Shown here piece by piece: positions 34,895 through 44,189 of a DNA stretch of 64,000 nucleotides. The DNA lies in NCBI RefSeq assembly GCF_017498085.1, contig NZ_JAGBKM010000003.1:86033-150032 (forward strand). The letters are read 5' to 3'. Below the pieces are notes generated by a model, which saw only the letters and a program-made list of their open reading frames with translations, was not told where the DNA came from and ran no database searches. The translations under genes and the position numbers were made by a program. The number at the start of each line of letters is the position of its first letter. Position 1 is the stretch's first letter. This DNA is from Psychrobacter coccoides. Lineage in GTDB: Bacteria > Pseudomonadota > Gammaproteobacteria > Pseudomonadales > Moraxellaceae.

Positions 34895-36679
34895 ATGTCT
34901 GTCTATAATGCCCCGCTCACTGATATGCGTTTTATCCTTAATGATGTGTTTAAAGCGCCTGAGTTTTGGCAAAATAACGAAAGCTTGTCCCATGTCGACA
35001 TAGAAACGGTCGATATGATTTTGGAAGAAATGGCGAAGCTGTCAAAAAATATTTTATTGCCTATCAATCGCACAGGTGATGAGGAAGGAGCAACCTTTGA
35101 AGGGGATGGTGTCGTCACGACGCCGACAGGCTATAAAGACGCCTATAAACAGTATGCTGAGTCAGGTTGGGTTGGCCTAAGTGGCGACCCAGAGTACGGC
35201 GGTCAGGGCTTTCCTAAGATGGTGACCATGTTGGCCGAAGAAATGGTCTTCACTACCAACCAATCTTTTGCTCTCTACCCCAACCTTACCGTTGGTGCAA
35301 CCATCTGCTTAAACGCTGCTGCCTCTGAAGAGCAAAAACAAACCTATCTAGAAAAAATGTATTCAGGTGAATGGTCAGGCACCATGTGCTTAACTGAACC
35401 TCATGCTGGTACCGACTTAGGTATTATCAAAACCAAAGCCATACCTAATGACGATGGCAGCTACGATATCTCTGGTACCAAAATCTTTATCACTGGCGGT
35501 GAGCACGACCTTACTGACAATATCATTCATTTGGTACTTGCCAAAACGCCAAATGCGCCAGAAGGCTCAAAAGGCATCTCGCTGTTTGTGGTACCAAAGT
35601 TCTTGGTCAATGAAGATGGTAGCTTAGGCGAGCGCAATACCTTGGCAGTCGGCTCTATCGAGCACAAAATGGGTATCAAAGCCTCTGCGACTTGTGTGAT
35701 GAACTTTGACAGTGCCAAAGGTTGGATGGTTGGCGCTGAAAACACTGGCTTATCTTCAATGTTCATCATGATGAACTATGAGCGTGTCACCATGGGTCTG
35801 CAAGGGCTTGGTGGCTCTGAGCTTGCTTATCAAAATGCAGCACTGTATGCCAATGAGCGTGGTCAAGGGCGTAGCGACACTCAGATTCAAAGCCCAGAAA
35901 AGCCCGCTGACGCTATCATCCATCATGCTGATGTGCGCCGTATGCTATTGAACGCAAAAGCCAATACTGAAGCCTCTCGTTGTTTTGCCATGTATGTTGC
36001 CAAAAACCTTGATGAAGAGAAGTTTAGTACCGATCCTGAAGCGGCACAAGCGGCAGCCGCTCGTGTTGCGCTGCTAACGCCAGTGGCCAAAGCGTTCTTA
36101 ACGGATAAAGCGCTAGAAGCGACCATTGATTGCCAGCAAGTGTTTGGCGGTCATGGCTATATCCGTGAATGGGGTATGGAGCAGATCGTTCGTGATACTC
36201 GTATCGCCCAGATTTATGAAGGTACCAACGGTATTCAAGCGCTTGACTTATTGGGTCGTAAAGTGGCACGTAATAACGGCAAATATGTCACTCATTTCTT
36301 GGGTGAGATTCGTGATTTTGTCAATAATATGCAAGCAGAGCACGGTATCAAACAAGCCACGCTAGATGCTGCTGATACCATTGAAGAGCTTACCACCACT
36401 GTATTAAACAACATCGGTGAGCGCAAGAGCGAAATCAACGGCTGTGCTGTGGACTATATGCATGCCTTTGGCTACCTCGCCTACTCATACATGTTTGCGT
36501 TGATGGTAGAGGCCGCTAACGGTAAAGAAGGTGAATTTTATACCAACAAAGCCAAGCTCGCTGATTATTTCGTTGGCCGTATCTTGCCACGTATTGATGC
36601 GCATGCTCAGATGGTTAAAGCGGGTAGCGATCCGATGATGAACTTTGATCTTGATTACTTTGATGTGCCTGCCAGCTAA
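34895..36679 (+). CDS. Acyl-CoA dehydrogenase (long, DmdC-like) 2
   Basis: 594 residues from ATG 34895, chosen because AAAGGA (34883-34888) is six bases upstream; an ATG at 34889 would touch it. Same architecture and motifs as the copy at 30783-32576 (MCLTEPHAGTDLGIIKTKA, GTKIFITGGEHD, CQQVFGGHGYIREWGMEQ, IYEGTNGIQALDLLGRK). The two share roughly half their residues by eye, so they are an old duplication. A terminator follows. The substrate is unknown. Confidence 0.9.
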   Translation: MSVYNAPLTDMRFILNDVFKAPEFWQNNESLSHVDIETVDMILEEMAKLSKNILLPINRTGDEEGATFEGDGVVTTPTGYKDAYKQYAESGWVGLSGDPEYGGQGFPKMVTMLAEEMVFTTNQSFALYPNLTVGATICLNAAASEEQKQTYLEKMYSGEWSGTMCLTEPHAGTDLGIIKTKAIPNDDGSYDISGTKIFITGGEHDLTDNIIHLVLAKTPNAPEGSKGISLFVVPKFLVNEDGSLGERNTLAVGSIEHKMGIKASATCVMNFDSAKGWMVGAENTGLSSMFIMMNYERVTMGLQGLGGSELAYQNAALYANERGQGRSDTQIQSPEKPADAIIHHADVRRMLLNAKANTEASRCFAMYVAKNLDEEKFSTDPEAAQAAAARVALLTPVAKAFLTDKALEATIDCQQVFGGHGYIREWGMEQIVRDTRIAQIYEGTNGIQALDLLGRKVARNNGKYVTHFLGEIRDFVNNMQAEHGIKQATLDAADTIEELTTTVLNNIGERKSEINGCAVDYMHAFGYLAYSYMFALMVEAANGKEGEFYTNKAKLADYFVGRILPRIDAHAQMVKAGSDPMMNFDLDYFDVPAS

Positions 36680-36712
36680 TAAGTGATAAATTAACGCTGT
36701 ATACGTTTAAGC

Positions 36713-36743
36713 AAAAGGACAGTTCTATACTGTCCTTTTTTTT
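36713..36743 (+). terminator. Terminator of acyl-CoA dehydrogenase 2
   Basis: AAAGGACAG (36714-36722), 7-nt loop, CTGTCCTTT (36730-36738), then further T residues. Confidence 0.9.
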
Positions 36744-36867
36744 GCCAAAATGACGCTCACAATAACTGCTAACAAAATAATTAACTATCCATGCGTGGTT
36801 ATGATTAGAATAAGCCTGTAAAACTCTTATAACCGTCCGTTAGAGTACTAATAACAAAGGGTACAAT

Positions 36868-39333
36868 GTGTCAGATATAAAACGCATTTTACAGCAAATC
36901 ACTGCCTTAGCTGATGTGCCAGATCCAGCGGTGCTCAAGCGCTTAATATATGAGCTGCGAGCGACAGAAAAGCAGCCTGCCCTTGCCAATCAAAAGATTC
37001 AAGCGTTGATTGACATCATACGCCAGCATCCAGAATATGGCGATGGCCTCGCCAGCTTTGTCTTAAAGCTCATCATTCAATATCGCCAAATCGCCCTTTA
37101 TACCGATACTGGCATTATGTCGGACGAGGGATTTTTTAGTAGCTTACGTCGGCTGGTGGGTCACAGGTTTTTGCCCTTACTACCGCAAGATGACTCTGTG
37201 GTCGAGTTGGTCGGCTACCTATTTGACAAGCCGCAAGATGAGCGGTGGCTGGCAAATGTCGAAAAAGATAAATGGGATACGCTGGTCAATTTGCTAAAAG
37301 TACAAGAAGAACACCTGCATCTGGTAGCGAGTGCTAAAAACAATATTTTGAATGCGATTGTGATTTTGTCTTATCGTATCAGCGGGATTGGTCTGCACCC
37401 AGACCTGATGGAAGCCTACCCACAGATACTCAACTACTCTGCTTCTTTTGTCGCTCAAAACCAAGAGGCAGTATTATTTGTCAACCAATATCGGCAAGCC
37501 CATGAGCTTGATACCTTAACGGACATTACGCCAGAGCACGCTGTCGATCCAGCACCTCTATTAGTCATGCTAGAGCAGTGTGACGATATCGTCGCTACAG
37601 TACGTAAGCGTATCTATAAGACCGGTATCTCGATTCGTCTGACCAACATGATGCTGCGTCTCGATCAAAGCTTACAGCGTATGCGTATCTTGACGGATTT
37701 GGTCGCTGACAAAAGCCCTAATCGGGATAAAGCCATCATAGAGCTGATTCAAACCATTATTACAACGGCTAATCGTCGTTATAGTATTGGTTATTTGATA
37801 GATAATAATACCAAGCTACTGTCACGAAAAGTCACTGAAAATGCCAGCCGTGTCGGTGAGCACTATATCAGCACTGATAGAGCTGGCTATCAAAAAATGT
37901 TCAAAAAAGCTTCGATTGGCGGATTCTTAATTGCCTTTATGGCAACGCTAAAAATACTGGCTTACCACTTAGCGCTTGCTCCGATGGGACGGGCATTTGT
38001 GAACAGTATGATTTATGGTTTAGGCTTTGTGTTTATCCACATCGTGCACGGTACCGTCGCAACCAAACAGCCAGCGATGACTGCCGCTGCTATCGCCTCC
38101 ACCATATCAGATGGCTCTGGCAAGAAATCACATCAACTGACCAAGCTATCGGAGCTGGTAGTCGATATCCTGCGTACTCAGTTCATCGCCATCATGGGTA
38201 ACGTCATGCTGGCCGTGCCAGTCGCCCTGCTCATCTCTTTTGCTTGGATGCAGTACACAGGCGCACCCATGATCGACAGCACCATGGCCGAAAGCCTCCT
38301 GCATGACCTTGACCCTTTTTACTCTTTAGCACTCCCTCACGCTGCCATTGCTGGCGTCTATTTATTCTTATCTGGCCTCATCGCTGGCTATTACGATAAT
38401 TTGGCGGTATACAATAAAATTGGCGCTCGTATTTATCGCCATCGATTACTGCGATATATGATGCCTAGGTCATGGCTCCAACGCTTAAGTCGTTTTGTAG
38501 AGGCCAATCTTGGCGCTATCATGGGTAACTTCTTATTTGGGGTTTTTTTAGGAAGTACCGCCACCATAGGGTTTTTATTTGGCTTACCTATCGATATACG
38601 CCATATTGCCTTTGCTTCAGCCAACCTAGCACACGGACTCTTTAACCTATCAGCATCACAGATGAGCTGGCACTTAATCTTGGTGTCTATTCTTGGCGTT
38701 GTGCTCATCGGTCTCGTCAACCTCATGGTGAGCTTTTCACTGGCTCTAATCGTCGCCTTACGCTCCAAAGACGTGCGCTTCTTTGAGTGGGGTCGCCTTA
38801 CCAAGCTGGTCTTCGGTCATATTGTTAGTCACCCCTCCGACTTCTTTTGGCCACGTGACAAACCGATGAAATACTCACGTATTGACAGTCAAGGCCATAT
38901 GATATTTGACGATACGTCAGCGAAGAAAAACAAGATTTTACCTAGTAATTACGTAGTACGACGCTTGTCTGATGTAAAAATACTGCCTGAGTCTAAGCAG
39001 TCCCATGCACAAAACATTGAAACTGCCACTGACATATATTATGACAATCAGCCCAAAGGACAGCATGAACAAACTCAAGCGCCTCCTACTAAAGTGGCAG
39101 CGCTGGATGAGGCTTCGATAAAGGACGAACTGACCAATGACACATTGGTAAATGAAACGCCCGATAGCATGCCGTACACGGATGATATCCAATATGACAA
39201 GATGACCAAAACACTTGGTGCCATTGGCAACGACAGCCACAGCAATGACGATCGACAGCCTGACACCAAGCGTACAGGAGATGCCAAAACACCACTACCA
39301 AAACCAAAAAAACCGCCTAATCTGCCGAGTTAA
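36868..39333 (+). CDS. Large membrane protein of the COG4389 'site-specific recombinase Gcr' family
   Basis: 821 residues. GTG start at 36868 (MSDIKRILQQ), AAAGGG upstream. The N-terminal 330 residues look helical and cytoplasmic. From about 345 to 650 there are several hydrophobic segments (GGFLIAFMATLKILAYHL, FIAIMGNVMLAVPVALLISF, and so on). The C-terminal 120 residues are polar and low complexity. The family name comes from an old gonococcal report. I see no recombinase active site (no R-H-R-Y or Ser-recombinase signature), and the membrane topology argues against it. Real function unknown. Confidence 0.75.
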   Translation: MSDIKRILQQITALADVPDPAVLKRLIYELRATEKQPALANQKIQALIDIIRQHPEYGDGLASFVLKLIIQYRQIALYTDTGIMSDEGFFSSLRRLVGHRFLPLLPQDDSVVELVGYLFDKPQDERWLANVEKDKWDTLVNLLKVQEEHLHLVASAKNNILNAIVILSYRISGIGLHPDLMEAYPQILNYSASFVAQNQEAVLFVNQYRQAHELDTLTDITPEHAVDPAPLLVMLEQCDDIVATVRKRIYKTGISIRLTNMMLRLDQSLQRMRILTDLVADKSPNRDKAIIELIQTIITTANRRYSIGYLIDNNTKLLSRKVTENASRVGEHYISTDRAGYQKMFKKASIGGFLIAFMATLKILAYHLALAPMGRAFVNSMIYGLGFVFIHIVHGTVATKQPAMTAAAIASTISDGSGKKSHQLTKLSELVVDILRTQFIAIMGNVMLAVPVALLISFAWMQYTGAPMIDSTMAESLLHDLDPFYSLALPHAAIAGVYLFLSGLIAGYYDNLAVYNKIGARIYRHRLLRYMMPRSWLQRLSRFVEANLGAIMGNFLFGVFLGSTATIGFLFGLPIDIRHIAFASANLAHGLFNLSASQMSWHLILVSILGVVLIGLVNLMVSFSLALIVALRSKDVRFFEWGRLTKLVFGHIVSHPSDFFWPRDKPMKYSRIDSQGHMIFDDTSAKKNKILPSNYVVRRLSDVKILPESKQSHAQNIETATDIYYDNQPKGQHEQTQAPPTKVAALDEASIKDELTNDTLVNETPDSMPYTDDIQYDKMTKTLGAIGNDSHSNDDRQPDTKRTGDAKTPLPKPKKPPNLPS

Positions 39334-39529
39334 TACGGCCATTTTAGGGTCTATTGAGCCCAATTAAGGTATCTTCACAACTCCTACCTCACTCAGTAAT
39401 TTCGGTATCCTATTAAGGAGTTGAGCGTTAAGCTCTAGGCTACATGACTTAAGAAAGTAACATAAGTTTTTAGATTAAATCAGTATGCCTCTGAGTGTAT
39501 CCAATATTGCAAAATCACGCTGGCTCATT

Positions 39530-40402
39530 CTATTTCTTCCTGCCTGTCTGAATGAGTAACACGCCACCCAAAATAAGTAGTAAGGCGATAATCTCTACAT
39601 AAGTGATCGCCTCTCCTATAATCGCACCAATAACTACAGCAACAATAGGCGCAATATACGTCGCACCAGCGGCACGTACAGAACCTAGCGTCTCGATGAT
39701 AAAGTAGTAAATTAAGAAAGCAGCACCCGTACCTAATATACCCAATCCTAGCACGGTTCCCCACAGTGCTTGGGCATCTGTCGCTATATGAGTAATACCA
39801 TCAAAATCAATGAGCACGGCAAGCGTCATCACCGCAAGTCCAATCTGCCATGTGGCTAATGCCAATGGGGATAGTTTTAGATGCGATAAAAAACGCCGCG
39901 CATACACGAATGATGCCCCAACGCTCAAAGAACCCGCGAGCATCCATAAAACGCCTATAAGGGATATACTCATGCCGCCTTGCCATGGACGCGTACTCAA
40001 TGCAATACCTGCAAGCCCTAAGGCAACCCCTAGCGCCATCTGTTTGGTAGGTCTCTCATCTGGCAAAAAAAGCGCCGCTCCTAAAAAAGTAAATATCGGT
40101 ATCGAACCACTCAATAACCCTGCAATACTACTAGGTAACAATGCAGTACCAGCAATAAACCCATAATAGTAGAAGGAGGTTGCAAGCACAGACATGACGA
40201 TAAAATGCGGCAAATACGCAAGCTGCTTCCGAGTAATGACTTTATGACGCCATGCGATTAACGCTAAAGGTATAAACCCAAACAACACTCGCAGAAAGAC
40301 AGTTTGAGAAGGCGTTATCACAGCGGTGGCCCACTTCATAAAAATAAAGTTAGACCCCCAAATCACACCAAGTAATACTAGCGCTGTATAGGCTCTAAAC
40401 AT
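39530..40402 (-). CDS. DMT-superfamily (EamA) transporter
   Basis: 290 residues with about ten hydrophobic helices in two EamA repeats. It starts MFRAYTALVLLGVIWGSNFIFMKWA and its second half includes AGGATYIAPIVAVVIGAIIGE-like helices (SVRAAGATYIAPIVAVVIG). Probably an exporter of a small metabolite or amino acid. Its start lies 14 nt after the SDR stop (40417), so the two form a unit divergent from the LysR gene. Substrate unknown. Confidence 0.88.
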   Translation of the reverse strand: MFRAYTALVLLGVIWGSNFIFMKWATAVITPSQTVFLRVLFGFIPLALIAWRHKVITRKQLAYLPHFIVMSVLATSFYYYGFIAGTALLPSSIAGLLSGSIPIFTFLGAALFLPDERPTKQMALGVALGLAGIALSTRPWQGGMSISLIGVLWMLAGSLSVGASFVYARRFLSHLKLSPLALATWQIGLAVMTLAVLIDFDGITHIATDAQALWGTVLGLGILGTGAAFLIYYFIIETLGSVRAAGATYIAPIVAVVIGAIIGEAITYVEIIALLLILGGVLLIQTGRKK

Positions 40403-40416
40403 AGTATTGGCCTTTA

Positions 40417-41121
40417 TCAGACAGAGTGCGTCACACCGCCATCAACGCGTATACTCTGACCCGTAATATATCCAGCCGCTTCTGATAATAAAAAGGCAAT
40501 CGTTGCAGCAACTTCCTCAGCTTTACCATAACGTTCCATCGGAACATTCTCACGGCGCTCATCAACCTCCGGTAAGCTATCAATCCAGCCAGGTAAGATA
40601 TTATTAATGCGAACACCTTGTGACGCATAGTCATCAGAGAAAATCTTAGTAAAAGCACCAAGACTGGCTCGAAACGCTGTCGAGGTTGGGAAGGTGGCTG
40701 TCGGCTCTGATACCCAAGTCGTGGAAATATTGACAATAGCGCCGCCGCCTTGTGCCACCATAATTGGTGTCACAAGGCGGATCGGACGCACCGCACTGAG
40801 AAAATAAACCTCCATCCCTTGATGCCAATCGTCATCGGTAATCTCTAAAATAGGCGCACGTGGACCGTGACCGGCAGAGTTTACCAGCGCATCGATACGG
40901 CCCCATTTCTCCATTGCTAGGTCAACTAAGCGCTGTACATCAGCATCGACTAAGTTAGAACCGGTGACACCAACGCCGCCCAGCTCTTTTGCTAAGGCTT
41001 CCCCTCTGCCTGAGGACGATAAGATTGCGACCTTATAGCCATCTTGAGCAAGCTTACGCGCTGCCGCTGCACCCATACCTGAGCCACCTGCCATAATAAG
41101 CGCAACTTTTTCTATAGTCAT
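40417..41121 (-). CDS. Short-chain dehydrogenase/reductase
   Basis: 234 residues from ATG 41121, chosen because GGAG is seven bases upstream; an earlier ATG at 41133 overlaps that site. Rossmann loop MAGGSGMGAAAARKLA (classic TGxxxGxG, here AGGSGMG) and NSAGHGPRAPI near 85-95, followed by the C-terminal GQSIRVDGGVTHSV. The catalytic YxxxK is not evident: the expected region reads TAFRASLGAF, with Phe in place of Tyr and Ser in place of Lys. That makes catalysis doubtful or atypical. Confidence 0.85.
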   Translation of the reverse strand: MTIEKVALIMAGGSGMGAAAARKLAQDGYKVAILSSSGRGEALAKELGGVGVTGSNLVDADVQRLVDLAMEKWGRIDALVNSAGHGPRAPILEITDDDWHQGMEVYFLSAVRPIRLVTPIMVAQGGGAIVNISTTWVSEPTATFPTSTAFRASLGAFTKIFSDDYASQGVRINNILPGWIDSLPEVDERRENVPMERYGKAEEVAATIAFLLSEAAGYITGQSIRVDGGVTHSV

Positions 41122-41170
41122 GATTTTCTCCATTAGTGATTGACTTATCTATCATAACTAATGGCTGTAG

Positions 41171-41186
41171 ATATCTCGCATGATAT
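41171..41186. promoter_or_regulatory. Candidate LysR-type operator
   Basis: ATATC-N6-GATAT inverted repeat in the 122-bp gap between the divergent SDR and LysR genes. It fits the interrupted dyad of LysR-type binding sites. Confidence 0.5.
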
Positions 41187-41243
41187 TAAAAGGTGTTAGA
41201 CTGTAGAAAATCTATCGTCAAATATATTGTCTAAGGAATGACT

Positions 41244-42119
41244 ATGACAAGCGCTTATCGCACTTTACCCTCTTTAAATGCCTTACGTGCATTTGAAGCA
41301 GCAGGGCGTCATTTGAATTTTCGTGCGGCTGCCGATGAGCTTTTTGTGACCCAAGGAGCTGTCGCTCAGCAGGTGCGTGCCTTAGAAGAACACATGGGAT
41401 TTGCGCTGTTTCAAAGGCTGCCAAAGGGTGTAGCTCTGACGGCTCAAGGCGCAATCTACTTTGCAGAAGTCACACGGGCGTTTGATATTTTAAAAAAGGC
41501 CACCACTCAAGTACTCAAAGAACCTAAAACAGTAACCATTAGCGTGACACCGACATTTGCTACTAAGCTGTTACTGCCCAATCTTTCGGCGCTAACAACT
41601 GCGGTTCCTGACGTTGACTTACGTACTGTCGCTACTGAATCTATTGCAGATTTCGACCGTGATCAGGTAGATATAGCGGTACGGCTCACCCGTCCACCAT
41701 TTTCTTCCTCTTTTGATACGCAGTTATTGTTCAAACAAAAACTGGTCGCCGTGGCCAATCCTTATTTTGTCGCTGACATCACGCTTCCTATGTCGCTTGA
41801 ACAATTAAAAGAGATGCCACTGCTACATGATTCACATAACCATTGGCCACGTTTTCTTAACACGACAGATAAGCTGCCAGGCGCCGTATTTAACCAAACT
41901 GCGCTGGCGTTAGATGCGGCTTTAGCAGGACAAGGGATTGCGATTGCTTGTCAGGCGTTTGTAAAAGCAGATTTGTCTGCGGGGCGTTTGCTACAAGTCA
42001 GTGAATTAGAGTTAACCGTTGAGCCTGATTACTACCTTATTCGTAAACGCACATCGGTATCACGACCTGCTGTCGATGCGGTATGGGAGTGGTTTATTGA
42101 AAACTTAGCTATTGGTTGA
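41244..42119 (+). CDS. LysR-family transcriptional regulator (GcvA-like)
   Basis: 291 residues from ATG 41244; AAGGA (41233-41237) is six bases before it, whereas ATG 41238 would abut it. N-terminal helix-turn-helix: NALRAFEAAGRHLNFRAAAD, ELFVTQGAVAQQVRALEEH, LFQRLPKGVALTAQG. The substrate-binding domain resembles the GcvA group. Divergent from the SDR-EamA pair, which it probably controls. Confidence 0.93.
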   Translation: MTSAYRTLPSLNALRAFEAAGRHLNFRAAADELFVTQGAVAQQVRALEEHMGFALFQRLPKGVALTAQGAIYFAEVTRAFDILKKATTQVLKEPKTVTISVTPTFATKLLLPNLSALTTAVPDVDLRTVATESIADFDRDQVDIAVRLTRPPFSSSFDTQLLFKQKLVAVANPYFVADITLPMSLEQLKEMPLLHDSHNHWPRFLNTTDKLPGAVFNQTALALDAALAGQGIAIACQAFVKADLSAGRLLQVSELELTVEPDYYLIRKRTSVSRPAVDAVWEWFIENLAIG

Positions 42120-42267
42120 TTAGTCTGTAATGACTATAACCTAAAAGAACCACCTAAAAACCTCTAAAAATCAATTAATAGACCACTCAAGATAGATTGC
42201 TATAACAGAACTACTTAAAACAGTCCATTTATCTAGCCTTATATATCAAGGTCAGCTATAAACATCA

Positions 42268-43104
42268 TTATGAGTTTGGACAATGCGCACTTGAGCTAAT
42301 CACTTTACCATCGCTTAGACGGTATGCTAATAAAGCATTGCCCCAAACACAGCCACCATCTAGCGCCTTTGCATTTGGTAGGTCCACTTGACCTCTTAGA
42401 GCTGCCCAATGACCAAATAATATCTTGCGTGAGCGTGGTACCTGCCAAGCAAACCAAGGCAAAAATCCCTCTGGCATATGTTCATCTAGACTTGAAGTAA
42501 AGCTAAACTCAAGCGTGCCATCCTCTTTACATAAGCGCATGCGGGTGAAATAGTTAGATATTGCCCGCAGTTTAGTGAAACCGTCAATATCGTCATGCCA
42601 GTGATCAGCAGTCTTGCTGTATAGATTCGGTAGCAGTTTATCAAGCTGTTTTAAGCTGCCTTGTAGCTGAGCCTCCAACTGACGGGCATACTGTTCGGCC
42701 TCGTCAATGCTCCAGTGCGGCGGTATGCCCGCATGCACCAATACCGTGTGCTCATCAGGATAAGCTAAAATCGGCTGCTGGCGTAACCACTGTAGGAGGG
42801 CCTCGCCATCATCAGCAGCAAAGATAGCCGCCGTCTTGTCTTTTTTCTTAATCTTAGCGGCGCCGCGCCATACGGCCAACAAGTTCAAATCATGATTACC
42901 AAGCACAGTTGCGGCAGCGCCCTGCTCACATAACGCTTTGACATGGCGTAACGTACTTAACGAATCTTCACCACGAGCGACTAAGTCCCCAGCAAACCAT
43001 AATTTATCTTGCTTGGGATCGAAGTCTATGGTCTTAAGAAGCTTTTGATACGCAGCATAACACCCTTGCAAGTCACCGATGACATATTGGTGGCGAAAAC
43101 TCAT
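42268..43104 (-). CDS. apaH: Symmetrical diadenosine tetraphosphatase
   Basis: 278 residues. Hydrolyses Ap4A (and uncaps Np4-RNA) in the cytoplasm. Calcineurin-like metallophosphatase motifs: VIGDLQGCYAAYQKLL, WFAGDLVARGEDSL and VLGNHDLNLLAVW; then VHAGIPPHWS and FGHWAALRG. Third gene of the pdxA-rsmA-apaH block, as in many Gammaproteobacteria; 80 bp after rsmA. Confidence 0.95.
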   Translation of the reverse strand: MSFRHQYVIGDLQGCYAAYQKLLKTIDFDPKQDKLWFAGDLVARGEDSLSTLRHVKALCEQGAAATVLGNHDLNLLAVWRGAAKIKKKDKTAAIFAADDGEALLQWLRQQPILAYPDEHTVLVHAGIPPHWSIDEAEQYARQLEAQLQGSLKQLDKLLPNLYSKTADHWHDDIDGFTKLRAISNYFTRMRLCKEDGTLEFSFTSSLDEHMPEGFLPWFAWQVPRSRKILFGHWAALRGQVDLPNAKALDGGCVWGNALLAYRLSDGKVISSSAHCPNS

Positions 43105-43184
43105 AAACCCTCAATCTTTACTTAAATAATCTATTCAAAATCTATTAATTGCTATGACTGTTATTCACAGAAAGTAAGCAAAAC

Positions 43185-44048
43185 CTAAACCTCGACACGC
43201 TTAGACTGATTGCTTAGTGCCACAAAGTCACTGACACTGAGCGTCTCAGGACGTGCCTGCGGATCGATACCGCACGCAGCAAAATCTTCTTCGCTCAAAG
43301 TTGGCAACAGTCCTGATTGCTTAAAAATAGCACGCAGTGTTTTGCGTCTATGATTAAAGGTCTCACGCACCACGATAGCAAAGTAATCTTCATCTTCTGC
43401 CACGATAGGTTTATTGACATGCGGCGTCAGTCGAAACACAGCACTGGTGACTTTTGGCGGTGGATTAAAGGCACCACGAGGCACTGTCAGTAGATAGTCA
43501 GTCTCACAGTGATACTGCATAATTACTGATAGACGGCCATAGGTTTTACTCCCGACATCAGCAGTAATGCGTTCGACCACTTCTTTTTGTAGCATAAAAT
43601 GCATGTCTTGAATGACATCAGCGAAGCTCAGTAAATGAAAAAGTATGGGTGTTGAGATATTATAAGGCAGGTTTCCCACCACTCGTAGCTTGCCACGATC
43701 GCTGCTATAAAACTCACGATAGTCGACATTCATGGCATTGTCTTTGACAATGGTAAAGTTGGGATGACTGTTTGCACCGATACGAATGCGTAGGCTGTCT
43801 GCCAAATCACGATCCAGCTCGACGACTGTCATGGCATCAACTTCTGCCAATAGCGGCTCAGTCAGGGCACCCATACCAGGTCCGATCTCCAACAGATTGT
43901 CATCTCGATTAAGATGAATACTATCGACAATCTGGCGAATCACACTGCTGTCATGCAAAAAGTTTTGACCAAAGCGTTTTCGCGGTTGGTGCTTGGCAGT
44001 TCGCAAGCTGGCAGCCAGTTTTTGGGCATCAAACGAGTTTGTGGACAT
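43185..44048 (-). CDS. rsmA: 16S rRNA (adenine-1518/1519-N6)-dimethyltransferase
   Basis: 287 residues (KsgA). Dimethylates A1518 and A1519 of 16S rRNA using SAM. Motifs: [52 protein letters not shown] (the NLPY catalytic motif) and the C-terminal [13 protein letters not shown]. About 140 bp downstream of pdxA. Confidence 0.97.
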   Translation of the reverse strand: MSTNSFDAQKLAASLRTAKHQPRKRFGQNFLHDSSVIRQIVDSIHLNRDDNLLEIGPGMGALTEPLLAEVDAMTVVELDRDLADSLRIRIGANSHPNFTIVKDNAMNVDYREFYSSDRGKLRVVGNLPYNISTPILFHLLSFADVIQDMHFMLQKEVVERITADVGSKTYGRLSVIMQYHCETDYLLTVPRGAFNPPPKVTSAVFRLTPHVNKPIVAEDEDYFAIVVRETFNHRRKTLRAIFKQSGLLPTLSEEDFAACGIDPQARPETLSVSDFVALSNQSKRVEV

Positions 44049-44189
44049 AAAATATTCTTAATCAATGAAAAATTAAATACAGTCAAAGCGACGTGCTAAG
44101 GCGTGCCAGATTATACCATAGCTGGTGTTTGGCTGTATTATCACATTAGGTCATATTGATAAAAACCTAGCGCCTATTTACGTCTAAAC

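Noticed and set aside
36868-39333. Evidence of a mobile element because of the 'site-specific recombinase' family name
   Set aside because: No recombinase motif, no att sites or cargo; flanking genes are ordinary chromosomal genes.
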